46,351 nucleotides of DNA from Psychromonas sp. B3M02 (GCF_003318165.1 NZ_QOCB01000034.1:1-46351), one strand, 5' to 3'. Counted from the first letter of the stretch, positions 27,652-36,112 are shown. Numbers and translations: made by a program. The notes: generated by a model from the letters alone, not told the origin.

Positions 27652-28158
27652 GATATATTCCGTGTAAAAGTGTCGATTTAGGCTTTCTTAAAACAAGGAG
27701 GATTTAAGCCCTAAACAGATCAAAAATAAATGGAGGCTAATATATCACGCCACTGGGTGAGGCGAAAGTAGCTATAAATGCAGAGATAGCAATAATTTTT
27801 TAAGCAACAGGATGTTTTTAGATAAATAATAAAATGAGATGTTCAACTAATTCACAAGAAAGTCACTAACTAGGCAGGTTAGCGCTAATATAAAACAGTC
27901 ATTATTGAAGTAAATAATACAATAACCTAACCCCAACAATAAAAAGCTAGGTTATTAATTAACCTCAACACTGGATAAGAAAAGCGAGTCAACACCGCTA
28001 TTGATACGGATTTCGGCGTTAAATTATTGCTCAATAACCCGTTATTGCTTCAATAATTTGCCTTGAACTACGCACAACTAGCAGTATTGTCTATTACATG
28101 ATTTAACTATCTGATTTTTCGCTTCCATTAACCAGGGCTGAGGTTAATTATGCAGTTA
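27652..28158. other. Intergenic region between alaS and rlmJ
   Basis: No gene is visible. The first 150 bases should include the alaS promoter. From 27956 to 28150 it is occupied by a MITE-like repeat, listed separately. No rlmJ terminator is obvious other than the repeat itself. Confidence 0.6.
27956..28150 (-). mobile_element. MITE-like element B, copy 1
   Basis: About 195 bases bounded by inverted termini TAATTAACCTCA, with CTGG three bases further in on each end. Its reverse complement matches 30557-30732 over nearly the whole length, including a CTGCTAGTTGTGCGTAGTTC core. It contains no open frame, as expected of a non-autonomous element. No clear target duplication is visible. Confidence 0.7.
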
Positions 28159-29001
28159 TTACTCAGCGACTAATGTTTCAACTCGGTAATGGCCTTGGCC
28201 ATCAAGACCTAAGGTTTCAGCTAAGAAAGGTAAACTATGCTGCATCTCTTTTAAAAGTGTCCAAGGAGGATTGATCACTATCATGCCACTTGACGTCATA
28301 CCATGCTCTTCCGAATCAGCTTGAATACCCAACTCAAATAATTGAATATTTTTAATGCCAGAGGCTTTAAGTGCTCGTTCCATTTTATTAATCACGGTAC
28401 GTTTTACTACTGGATACCACAATGCATAGGTGCCAGTGGCAAAACGACGATGTGCTGCGATTAAACTTTCCACCACTTCTTCATATTCTGTTTTAATTTC
28501 ATAAGAGGGATCAATCAATACCAAACCGCGGCGTTCTTTCGGTGGCATATTAGCGATTAAGCCTTGTAAACCATCTGTATTAGCCATTTTAATACGGCGA
28601 TCACCCGAGAAGTTGCAACGCATATTGGTGAATTCATTAGGATGTAACTCAAATAAAAACATACGGTCATCATCACGACGCATTTGATTACAGATCATCG
28701 GTGATCCTGGGTATGAATTTAGTTTCTCCACACCGTTAAATGCACGTACTTGCTCTAGATAACGAGACACAGGAACTGGTAAGGTTTGTAGATCCCATAA
28801 CTTAGCGATCCCATCTTTAAACTCAGCAGTTTTTAAAGATTGTTCAGAGTCTAATTGGTAAGCTCCACATCCTGAATGGGTATCTAAATAACAAAAGGCC
28901 TTATCTTTTTGTAATAGATAATCAAGGATAGAAACAACCACAGTATGTTTTAACACATCTGCATAATTGCCTGCATGGTATGAATGACGGTAACTGAGCA
29001 C
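28159..29001 (-). CDS. rlmJ: 23S rRNA (adenine-2030-N6) methyltransferase RlmJ
   Basis: RlmJ methylates A2030 of 23S rRNA with S-adenosylmethionine. The protein starts VLSYRHSYHAGNYADVLKH, the family hallmark. LVLIDPSYE carries the DPxY-type catalytic motif, and INPPWTLL appears near the C-terminus. I start it at GTG 29001 with GGAG six bases upstream, giving 280 residues, the same as E. coli; a TTG twelve bases earlier would bury that site. The gene is monocistronic and divergent from ssb. Confidence 0.95.
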   Translation of the reverse strand: MLSYRHSYHAGNYADVLKHTVVVSILDYLLQKDKAFCYLDTHSGCGAYQLDSEQSLKTAEFKDGIAKLWDLQTLPVPVSRYLEQVRAFNGVEKLNSYPGSPMICNQMRRDDDRMFLFELHPNEFTNMRCNFSGDRRIKMANTDGLQGLIANMPPKERRGLVLIDPSYEIKTEYEEVVESLIAAHRRFATGTYALWYPVVKRTVINKMERALKASGIKNIQLFELGIQADSEEHGMTSSGMIVINPPWTLLKEMQHSLPFLAETLGLDGQGHYRVETLVAE

Positions 29002-29013
29002 AAAAAACTCCAA

Positions 29014-29653
29014 AAAATGAATAAAATAACGCGGCTAGTATAAATAGTTTACGCAGTGATTGCGCGAAAAACATCGACTCAAGCAGAATAAACACAATAC
29101 ATGACTCAACCAGTTAGTTAAAAGGCTGAATCGCCCTCCTCTTAAACCTGTTAATTGACTTATACAAACTAAAATGGCACTACATTTACCATTCACCTTA
29201 CACTAAAATTATTGTTTATATTGTTCCCAGCAGATGGCCCAAGCGCTATAGCGAAGTTTTATGGTTCAGTTCACCTTTTAAATGAATTTTCGGTAGTATT
29301 ATAGGGGCATTTTCCTATAAACTAGACGGTAGTAGTGGCTTGTTTTTTATGCCTAGCAGAATTGATACTAATACTAGTTTTTATTTTCTCTCGGTATCTA
29401 CAACCGCAGTAAACTGACTATTTTCACTTTTGAAGAATGATAAAAAAGTGGAGTAAAAACAGCACAACATCTGAATTAAATCATCGCCCTTTTCGAACCT
29501 CCGAATCAGCGTAAAATCAGAAATAAAGCTGTTAATAGCCAGAGCAATGCACAGGTTTTTGAACAGCAATAAGCACAACAAATTATAGTGTTTCATTCTC
29601 TCAATGAAGTACTAACAATATTTTAAGTAAAGTCGAAATAGCGGAGCAAAAAC
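29014..29653. other. Intergenic region between rlmJ and ssb
   Basis: A 640-base stretch without a supported gene. It contains a small hairpin (TATAGG/CCTATA around 29300-29320) near a repeated GGTAGTA motif. A 71-codon minus-strand frame (29381-29596) has no recognisable homology or ribosome-binding site. uvrA, the usual divergent partner of ssb, is not here, and I found no convincing LexA box. Confidence 0.5.
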
Positions 29654-30298
29654 ATGTTTAACCGTAGTGTAAACAAAGTAGTCCTAGTGGGTAACCTAGG
29701 TAAAGATCCTGAAATGCGTTACACCCAAAATGGTGGCGCAGTAGCTAACTTTTCAATTGCAACAACAGAAAGTTGGAAAAACAAACAAACAGGTGAATAC
29801 GAAAATAAATCAGAATGGCACAACATTGTTGTTTTCGGTAAATTCGGCGAAATGGTAGGCCAGTACCTTAAAAAAGGTGCGAAAGTTTATGTTGAAGGTA
29901 AATTACAAACCAATAAATGGCAGGGTCAAGATGGCCAAGATCGCTACAAAACAGAGATCATTGCTAACGATATCCAAATGCTAGATGCACGTAACCAAGC
30001 ACCAGGGCAAGGCCAACCTTATCAAGGTGGTCAACAACCAGGTGGTTACACGAACCAAGCGCCACAACAAGCTGCACCGCAACAAGCTTGGGGTAATCAA
30101 CCTCAGCAGCCACCAGCACCACAAGCGGCTCCGCAAATGGCACCAGCTTACCAACCACAACAAGCGCCTCAACCGACGCCACCGCCAGCATCTCGCCCTG
30201 CTGCTCCAACACCGCCACCAGCGGCAAAACCAGCACCGACAGCACCAGCTAGCTTTAACGAGCCTTCAATGGATTTTGATGACGACATTCCCTTTTAG
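29654..30298 (+). CDS. ssb: Single-stranded DNA-binding protein
   Basis: SSB coats single-stranded DNA during replication, repair and recombination and recruits partners through its tail. The N-terminal OB fold (about 1-112) has [22 protein letters not shown] and [22 protein letters not shown] Gln/Pro/Ala-rich disordered linker (about 115-200) follows, and the acidic tip MDFDDDIPF is the binding site for many repair proteins. Length is 214 against 178 in E. coli, mostly from a longer linker. GGAG precedes the ATG. Confidence 0.98.
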   Translation: MFNRSVNKVVLVGNLGKDPEMRYTQNGGAVANFSIATTESWKNKQTGEYENKSEWHNIVVFGKFGEMVGQYLKKGAKVYVEGKLQTNKWQGQDGQDRYKTEIIANDIQMLDARNQAPGQGQPYQGGQQPGGYTNQAPQQAAPQQAWGNQPQQPPAPQAAPQMAPAYQPQQAPQPTPPPASRPAAPTPPPAAKPAPTAPASFNEPSMDFDDDIPF

Positions 30299-30370
30299 AG
30301 TAGAGTTATTTTGTAGTAACTTGTTGGAAGACGATTTGCTAAATAATAATTTAAGAAGTAAAACATAGTT

Positions 30371-30398
30371 AAAAACCTAGCGATGCTAGGTTTTTTTA
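30371..30398 (+). terminator. ssb terminator
   Basis: AAAACCTAGC, a three-base loop and GCTAGGTTTTTTT: a compact hairpin with T-run about 75 bases after the ssb stop. Confidence 0.88.
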
Positions 30399-30452
30399 TC
30401 TCTTGGATTTAGTGAGTTTATTTTTGACCACGAGGCCATACCAATTAAGGTA

Positions 30453-30500
30453 ATACCAATTGCATTAAATAAGAGTTCTAAATTTTGTGCAGGAAACGTA
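30453..30500 (+). mobile_element. MITE-like element A, left-end fragment
   Basis: ATACCAATTGCATTAAATAAG and the following AAATTTTGTGCAGGAAA match the left end of the element A copies at 41.9 and 43.9 kb. The match ends near 30500 and the rest is missing. A second partial ATACCAATT lies 15 bases upstream. Confidence 0.6.
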
Positions 30501-30556
30501 TCCAGCAGCAGCGCTTTGTTATCTAGATTAAAGTTAGTATATTTTTATTATTCAAT

Positions 30557-30732
30557 AACCTCAGTTCTGGTTAATGGAAGCGAAACATCATATAAAATTA
30601 GATAGTTAAATCATGTAATAGAAAATACTGCTAGTTGTGCGTAGTTCAAGGCAAATTATTGAGCAATAATTTAACGCAGTAATCCCTATAAATAGCGGTG
30701 TTGACTCGCTTTTCTTATCCAGTATTGAGGTT
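30557..30732 (+). mobile_element. MITE-like element B, copy 2
   Basis: About 176 bases, bounded by AACCTCA and TGAGGTT, in inverted orientation to the copy at 27956-28150. Differences include a missing 15-20 base segment in the middle and point changes. The element A fragment lies directly to its left, so this spot has collected several insertions. Confidence 0.7.
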
Positions 30733-30799
30733 CAATAGTATTATCTAGTTACGAAACCTATCAGGTAACACACAAATGATTCTTTAAAACCACTCGGTG

Positions 30800-31918
30800 T
30801 TACTTTTTAGGGTTGGGCATTGCTTTTTGTAACGCATCAACTGAAACCCTCAACGCTTCTGCCACCTGGCTTAAATCTGCATCGCGACCACCGGCCTCTT
30901 TTATCGCTTGCTCTAGAAGATCAGCATCCACACCTAGCGCTTCCGCGACTGAATCAAAATCTGGTCCAGGCCCACCTGGTCCGCCACCGCCATGAGATGA
31001 ACCAAGACCGCCACTGGCATTAGTAGAAAAGTTATCCTTTGCAACCACCCCCACTAAACAAGTTGGCAAGTTAGGGAAACTATCACGGGCATGGTAATGG
31101 TAAACCGCTTCACCGCCTTTTTCCGTCAGACCAACATGACCGCCACACTGATCAAGATCATCAGGTACAGAACCGTCGTAATTGAGTGTTCCATACATGG
31201 CAAAGCCATCAAATGCATAACCAAATTGAGCGGTTTGATCTTGAGTCACATTTGAACACTTTGCGTCTACACCTTCTGCCTTGTAGATAGCATTAACGTC
31301 TGTCGCTGTCGCATGCCAAGATACCCCCCCCGGATCAATATGCCCGCCACAAGTATCTAGCGCTGGCATATGCCCTGTATCCAATACGGATGGTGCATCA
31401 CCAAAAATAGGTACACCATCTAAAGCAATACCGACTTGAGAAACGGTTTCTAGGCTTGTTAGCTTGTCTGCCATCACTGGATTAATAGGAATAAGCACCG
31501 TCATTTTCACGTCAGAATCAACGGTAGCTTGAATACATTCGTTGGAGGTTGTAGGCCCTTCTGTACGAATATCAAAGGAATAAACTTCGCCCGCCTCATT
31601 GTAAAAAGTATAACCTTGGGTGGAAAGCATTTTTAAAAAGTCGCCATCGATTCGATACAAACCCGCTTCGTCACCATCCCAATGCCAAACTCCGCCTTTC
31701 TCATCTAACATTGATGGGCAAAATGGGCCAACCTCTAGGCTGTCTGGAAGGTACTTTACAACATAATTGGCACACTCGGATGCCTGACCATTCTCAAGCG
31801 TACAACTGACTATTTCACTTGCCTCCGCCAGTGCATCATCATTGATTGAATGTTTATCTGCATGGCCATAGACATTGGCTGTAAGTGAAAAACCTCCAAT
31901 GAGCGTAGAGTTATTTCC
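30800..31918 (-). pseudogene. YHYH-domain protein, 5'-truncated
   Basis: This encodes a protein with the YHYH domain (VYHYHARDSFPNLPTCLVG), a family of predicted secreted or periplasmic proteins of unknown function. Cys pairs, CGGHIDPGG and CGGHVGL repeats fit that domain. The last 80 residues are Gly-rich then helical, with two similar VAEAL-type repeats. The first ATG in frame is 31711 and has no ribosome-binding site. The frame continues 69 codons upstream, giving STLIGGFSLTANVYGHA, the second half of a signal peptide, and meets a TAG at 31919-31921 without any start. The 5' end therefore appears lost at about 31.91 kb. Confidence 0.7.
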
Positions 31919-32027
31919 CTATTATGCTCAAGCCCCTTGGATTTTAATTCAGCCGTTAATTGCTATTGCAACACTCGTTTTTGGCTTTCACCTTTTATCA
32001 GGAAATAAAAATGACAGTACTCATTAA
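31905..32027 (+). pseudogene. Remnant of an ABC transporter permease (DppC/SapC-like C-terminus)
   Basis: In a frame different from the downstream ATPase, the plus strand encodes ELFPYYAQAPWILI and QPLIAIATLVFGFHLLSG and ends at TAA 32025-32027, overlapping the ATPase start by 17 bases. The APW...P..AI...F.LL pattern is the last transmembrane helix of oligopeptide/nickel permeases of the DppC type. Everything upstream of about codon -35 is missing and replaced by the YHYH gene in opposite orientation. Confidence 0.6.
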
Positions 32028-33396
32028 AGTCACAGGACTAACGGTAAAAGCAGGACAGAAATGCTTGCTCAATAATATTTCTTTAACGGTATATCAAAGA
32101 CGCCCCTTAACCATATTAGGGCAAACAGGATCAGGTAAAACCTTAATTGCAAAAGCAATTATGGGATTATTACCCGACACGTTAAGCGTTTCTGGCAGTA
32201 TCGAAATATTTGGAAATCATGTCACTCCGGCTGATAGTGCTAACTTGTGGGGCAAGCAGGTTAGTATGCTGCCTCAGGAGCCTTGGCACTCACTTGACCC
32301 ACTTATGCCTAATTATGAACAAATCGCTGAAGTGTATGAACTGGTTCAAGGGTTAGATAACGAACAAGCTTTTGAACATAGTATCGAGGACTTAAATCAC
32401 CTTGGTTTAAAAGATAAAGCATTACAACGCCCTAGCGAACTTTCAGGTGGCATGGCGCAGCGCCTAGCGATTGCAAGTGCAACGGCAGCAGGCGCGAATC
32501 TGATCATTGCTGATGAACCAACTAAAGGTTTAGATATTAGTCGCCGTAATGACATTGTTAAATTACTACAAAAAAGTACATTAGGTGGCAGCCTATTAAC
32601 CATCACACATGATATTGAAGTCGCTCAGCAGTTAGGTGGCGATATATTAGTTTTAAAGGATGGCGAGATGATCGAAACCGGAGAGTCTGCAGCTGTACTC
32701 AAGGCTCCACAAACTAAATATACACAATCTTTAGTTTATGCAGATCCCAAATATTGGCAAATTGATAAACCTAAGCAACCGCTTGGAAGAGCAATTTTAG
32801 AAACAAATGGCTTAAGCATAGGTCGTGGCACGCAAATACTTGCATCCCAGCTCAACCTAACTTGCCATGCAGGAGAGATTATTGGTGTTGTTGGTGACAG
32901 TGGCTGTGGTAAAAGCACACTAGGTGATACGCTATTAGGATTGCTCCCACCGCTACAGGGAAAGGTAAGTAAATTACTGACCAATACCAAAACATGCCAA
33001 TGGTTAAAGCTATTTCAAGATCCTCCATCGAGTTTAAGTCAGCATGTCAAACTACAAACCTTACTCGATGACTTGGTAAAGCTACATAAAATTAATGTAG
33101 ATAAAATTAAGCCGTTGATGCAAAGGCTTAATTTAACTTCATCGCTACTAGAACGCAGTGCAAAAAATGTGTCTGGTGGTGAACTACAACGCTTTTCAAT
33201 TTTGCGGGCTTTATTGCTTGAGCCTGTGTTTCTCTTTGCAGATGAACCTACTTCTCGCTTGGATCCTTTTATCGCAAAAGAAATTACCGAGTTATTAATT
33301 AATTTAGCGCGCGAACAAAAGTGTGCATTATTGATTGTTAGCCATGATCCGGTCTTAATTGGGAAATGTTGTGACCAAGTGATAGACCTGAGCTAA
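32011..33396 (+). CDS. Two-domain peptide/nickel-type ABC transporter ATP-binding protein
   Basis: A 461-residue fusion of two ABC ATPases of the oligopeptide/nickel (Dpp/Opp) class. First domain: Walker A GQTGSGKT, signature LSGGMAQR, Walker B LIIADEPT. Second domain (from about 265): GDSGCGKST, VSGGELQR and FLFADEPT. The ATG at 32011 has AGGAAA upstream; a TTG at 31960 would add 17 residues that belong to the remnant permease in another frame. Shortened spacing in the second domain makes it smaller than YejF-like proteins. With no intact permease or binding protein nearby it is an orphan, and its transport function here is doubtful. Confidence 0.88.
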   Translation: MTVLIKVTGLTVKAGQKCLLNNISLTVYQRRPLTILGQTGSGKTLIAKAIMGLLPDTLSVSGSIEIFGNHVTPADSANLWGKQVSMLPQEPWHSLDPLMPNYEQIAEVYELVQGLDNEQAFEHSIEDLNHLGLKDKALQRPSELSGGMAQRLAIASATAAGANLIIADEPTKGLDISRRNDIVKLLQKSTLGGSLLTITHDIEVAQQLGGDILVLKDGEMIETGESAAVLKAPQTKYTQSLVYADPKYWQIDKPKQPLGRAILETNGLSIGRGTQILASQLNLTCHAGEIIGVVGDSGCGKSTLGDTLLGLLPPLQGKVSKLLTNTKTCQWLKLFQDPPSSLSQHVKLQTLLDDLVKLHKINVDKIKPLMQRLNLTSSLLERSAKNVSGGELQRFSILRALLLEPVFLFADEPTSRLDPFIAKEITELLINLAREQKCALLIVSHDPVLIGKCCDQVIDLS

Positions 33397-33412
33397 GGTT
33401 GTGAGCAGACAA

Positions 33413-33449
33413 ATAAAAAAACCTCATTAGTCCCACTAATGAGGTTTTA
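33413..33449. terminator. Bidirectional terminator between ABC ATPase and yqhD genes
   Basis: AAAACCTCATTAG and CTAATGAGGTTTT form a 13-bp stem with a five-base loop; the minus strand continues into TTTTTTATTTG. It lies between convergent genes. Confidence 0.85.
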
Positions 33450-33488
33450 AAGCAATCATTAAACTAACTATTTAAACAATCGCTTAAC

Positions 33489-34640
33489 TTAAAGTGCAGT
33501 TGCTAAAATTTGACGCGAACGTGCTAAATCTATTGTTCCATTTTCACCAAGCTTAGTCATACCATGTGCTTCTAAACTTACCATTGCTGTATCAATATCT
33601 GCTTGAGTTAAGTCGATTTCACTTAACGATACTGGTGTTTTCATCGCTGAGAAAAAGACTTTCGTTTGCTCGATAGCGGCGTCGATACGAGCATCATCTG
33701 AACCTTCAGTGATGTTCCAAATACGCTCAGCGTATTGTAATAATTTTACTTTTTTCTCTTCACGGCAGACTTGCATGATAGCAGGTAAAACAATAGTCAA
33801 ACTACGACCATGATCAACACCAAAATTACCCGTAAGTTCATGACCAATCATGTGTGTTGCCCAATCTTGAGGAACACCAACACCGATTAAACCACTTAAT
33901 GCTTGAGTCGCAGCCCACATTACGTTGGTACGCGCTTCCATATCTTGTAAATCATCAATCAGTTTTGGCCCTTCTTCAACTAATGTTAATAGAATGCCTT
34001 CTGCAAATCGATCTTGTATTTTTGCATTAACTGGGTACGTTAAGTATTGCTCCATTACATGAACAAAGGCATCAACAACACCATTAGATGTTTGGCGTTC
34101 AGACAAGCTTAACGTGGTTTGTGGGTCAAGTACTGCAAACTGAGGACGTACAAGCGGATTACCAAATGCTAATTTTTCTTTACCACGAGTAACCACAGCA
34201 CCTGCATTTGTTTCTGACCCCGTCGCTGGTAGGGTTAAAATACAACCTAATGGTAATGCAGTTTTAATCTCGCCTTGTTTAGCAAGAATATCCCAGGGCT
34301 CTTCACCTTCGAAGTTGACAGCCGCTGCAATAAATTTAGTCCCATCCACAACAGATCCACCACCAACAGCCAATAAGTAATCAAACCCTTCAGCACGAAT
34401 GCGTTCAACAGCTTTCATTAATGTGTCATATTGTGGATTTGGTTCAATGCCTGAAAACTCGTCCCAATTATGCTCAGCCAGTGCCGCAACGACTTGATCA
34501 TAAACACCATTGCCCTTAATAGAGCCACCACCGTAAGTCACTAATATTTTTTTATCTTTAGGAATACTATTAGTGATCGCGGTAATTTGACCTTGGCCGA
34601 AATGAATTTCTGTGGTGTTTTTGTAACTGAAATTGTTCAT
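33489..34640 (-). CDS. yqhD: Iron-containing alcohol dehydrogenase, YqhD-type aldehyde reductase
   Basis: A group III metal-dependent dehydrogenase of 383 residues, close to YqhD/BDH. YqhD is an NADPH-dependent aldehyde reductase that clears toxic aldehydes, including those from lipid peroxidation. Seen: FGQGQI near the start, GGGSIKGNGVYDQV, AVGGGSVVDGTKFIA for the nucleotide site, LTLPATGSETNAGAVV, and metal ligands in the NGVVDAFVHVMEQY, TGNFGVDHGRS and GHEL segments. It is divergent from an OhrR-type regulator, with two matching operator-like sequences between them, so peroxide-responsive control is likely. Confidence 0.92.
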   Translation of the reverse strand: MNNFSYKNTTEIHFGQGQITAITNSIPKDKKILVTYGGGSIKGNGVYDQVVAALAEHNWDEFSGIEPNPQYDTLMKAVERIRAEGFDYLLAVGGGSVVDGTKFIAAAVNFEGEEPWDILAKQGEIKTALPLGCILTLPATGSETNAGAVVTRGKEKLAFGNPLVRPQFAVLDPQTTLSLSERQTSNGVVDAFVHVMEQYLTYPVNAKIQDRFAEGILLTLVEEGPKLIDDLQDMEARTNVMWAATQALSGLIGVGVPQDWATHMIGHELTGNFGVDHGRSLTIVLPAIMQVCREEKKVKLLQYAERIWNITEGSDDARIDAAIEQTKVFFSAMKTPVSLSEIDLTQADIDTAMVSLEAHGMTKLGENGTIDLARSRQILATAL

Positions 34641-34782
34641 TGAAGACTCCTAGAGAACAGCTTATTTAAGCTGTTTTAATAAAATATGATCTGATGAGAA
34701 TAGATTATTAGTTAACTATTTTAAAAAGTGATGATCGAATATGAATCAGTCTAAGATAGCGATCAACACATCAATAAAATAA

Positions 34783-34794
34783 ATTGCGCACAAT
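34783..34794. promoter_or_regulatory. Operator-like site 1 (ATTGCGCACAAT)
   Basis: The reverse complement of this 12-mer is exactly the second site at 34842-34853. ATTG and CAAT at the ends form an inverted repeat. Its place between divergent yqhD and ohrR suggests a regulator-binding site. Confidence 0.6.
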
Positions 34795-34841
34795 CTAATT
34801 GGCCGTTATTATATGCCTCATAAAAGCAATAACGCAAGTAT

Positions 34842-34853
34842 ATTGTGCGCAAT
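34842..34853. promoter_or_regulatory. Operator-like site 2 (ATTGTGCGCAAT)
   Basis: Exact reverse-complement copy of site 1, 59 bases away (about 5.6 helical turns), inside a longer AT-rich palindrome (TATATTGTGCGCAATATA). It lies 13 bases before the ohrR ribosome-binding site, suited to autorepression. Confidence 0.65.
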
Positions 34854-34875
34854 ATAATTATTTAAAGGATTGAAT

Positions 34876-35346
34876 ATGGCTAGCAACACACTAAAACAAG
34901 ATACTAATATGGCATCCGATACATCAGATCTCGTGATCGAAAAACAAGTTTGTTTCTCTCTTTATAGTGCGGCAAATGCAATCATCAGAGCGTATCGCCC
35001 AATGCTCAATGCATTAGATTTAACTTACCCTCAGTATCTGGTTATGATAGTGCTGTGGAGCCATGATGGTATTAACGTAAAGTCGTTAGGTACTAAATTA
35101 CATTTAGACTCAGGTACGCTAACTCCGTTGTTAAAAAGACTTGAAAACAAGCAACTACTTGTCCGACGACGTGGATTAGAAGATGAGCGAGTTCGAGAAA
35201 TATTTTTAACAGCACAAGGTGCTCAATTAAAATCCCTAGCAGAAGCGGTGCCCAATGAGATGTTATGTAAATCTAAGCTACCCATTGAAGAACTATTAAG
35301 TTTAAAAGAAAGCTGCGACAAAATGTGTGATAACTTGCAAGAGTAG
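34876..35346 (+). CDS. ohrR: OhrR-type (2-Cys) MarR family peroxide sensor
   Basis: A 156-residue MarR-family repressor of the organic hydroperoxide sensor class. KQVCFSLYSAANAI carries the peroxidatic Cys26. Tyr40 and Tyr51 sit at the positions that hydrogen-bond it in OhrR. Cys131 is 105 residues after Cys26, the same spacing as Cys22-Cys127 of Xanthomonas OhrR, so a 2-Cys mechanism is likely. The winged helix has SGTLTPLLKRLENKQLLVRRR. The ATG at 34876 has AAAGGA upstream; an in-frame TTG six bases earlier is less likely. It is followed 23 bases later by a GST gene and faces yqhD, not the usual ohr peroxidase. Confidence 0.88.
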   Translation: MASNTLKQDTNMASDTSDLVIEKQVCFSLYSAANAIIRAYRPMLNALDLTYPQYLVMIVLWSHDGINVKSLGTKLHLDSGTLTPLLKRLENKQLLVRRRGLEDERVREIFLTAQGAQLKSLAEAVPNEMLCKSKLPIEELLSLKESCDKMCDNLQE

Positions 35347-35369
35347 TCCTCGAAATAAGGCATATAAAT

Positions 35370-35984
35370 ATGATTAAACTACACCATCTGAATAAATCTC
35401 GATCAAAACGTATTATTTGGTTACTTGAAGAACTTGGCGTGAATTATAGTATTATTGAATACCAAAGAGATAATCAAACCTTCCTAGCGCCTCCAGAGTT
35501 AAAAGCCATTCATCCATTAGGGAAATCACCGGTGATTGAAGATGATGGTTTAATCATTGCAGAATCAGGTGCTATTACAGAATACCTGATTAATAAATAT
35601 TCGAACGGCCAACTGGCTCCAGAAAAATCAACAACAGACGAAATTGAATATAGCCAATGGATTCACTTTGCCGAAAGCTCAGCCATTTTACCTTTATTAT
35701 TAAAAATGTTTGTGAACAAGGATGGCTGTGACACTAACTTTTTAGCAGATTATGCAGATACAGAAACCTTCAAAGTGATCAGCTACTTTAATGATTCACT
35801 AGCTGACAAACGCTATTTAGTTGCTGATAAATTAACAGGAGCAGACATTATGATGTCGTTCATTGTTGAACTGGTCGCGAATAGCGGTCAACTAGCTAAT
35901 TTTCCGCATATATCAGCTTATGCTAAACAACTTGCCACTCACCCAGCCTTCCAAAGAGCAGAAAATATCGAGTTAGGTAACTAA
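35370..35984 (+). CDS. Glutathione S-transferase
   Basis: A 204-residue glutathione transferase: thioredoxin-like N-domain (KLHHLNKSRSKRIIWLLEELGVNY, cis-Pro in GKSPVIEDDG, then ESGAITEYL) and an all-helical C-domain (about 85-204; ADIMMSFIVEL). The N-terminal Ser-Arg-Ser resembles the active-site region of the YfcG/yeast Gtt branch. It lies 23 bases after ohrR and probably shares its transcript, pointing to glutathione-dependent detoxification of peroxides or electrophiles. Confidence 0.92.
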   Translation: MIKLHHLNKSRSKRIIWLLEELGVNYSIIEYQRDNQTFLAPPELKAIHPLGKSPVIEDDGLIIAESGAITEYLINKYSNGQLAPEKSTTDEIEYSQWIHFAESSAILPLLLKMFVNKDGCDTNFLADYADTETFKVISYFNDSLADKRYLVADKLTGADIMMSFIVELVANSGQLANFPHISAYAKQLATHPAFQRAENIELGN

Positions 35985-36011
35985 TTATTGCAATGATGAG
36001 TATATAAAATG

Positions 36012-36049
36012 AAAGATGCTAAGTAGATGACACTACTTTGCGTCTTTTT
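36012..36049 (+). terminator. Terminator of ohrR-gst
   Basis: AAGATGCTAAGTAG and CTACTTTGCGTCTT pair with two mismatches over 14 bases, followed by TTTTT, about 30 bases after the GST stop. Confidence 0.75.
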
Positions 36050-36096
36050 CCACATGCAATTTGCTAAAGCCGCCTATCGTTTTGCCATCCCCCTGC

Positions 36097-36112
36097 TTAA
36101 TGCAATTGGTAT
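36097..36112 (-). mobile_element. MITE-like element A, terminal fragment
   Basis: TTAATGCAATTGGTAT is the reverse complement of the element A end (ATACCAATTGCATTAA). Only this terminus is present. Confidence 0.45.

Noticed and set aside
29381-29596. 71-codon minus-strand frame upstream of ssb
   Set aside because: There is no recognisable family, no ribosome-binding site and a composition like the surrounding AT-rich DNA.
29014-29653. LexA (SOS) box before ssb
   Set aside because: I found no CTGT-N8-ACAG sequence of acceptable quality; partial matches such as CTGTTAATTG lack the second half.
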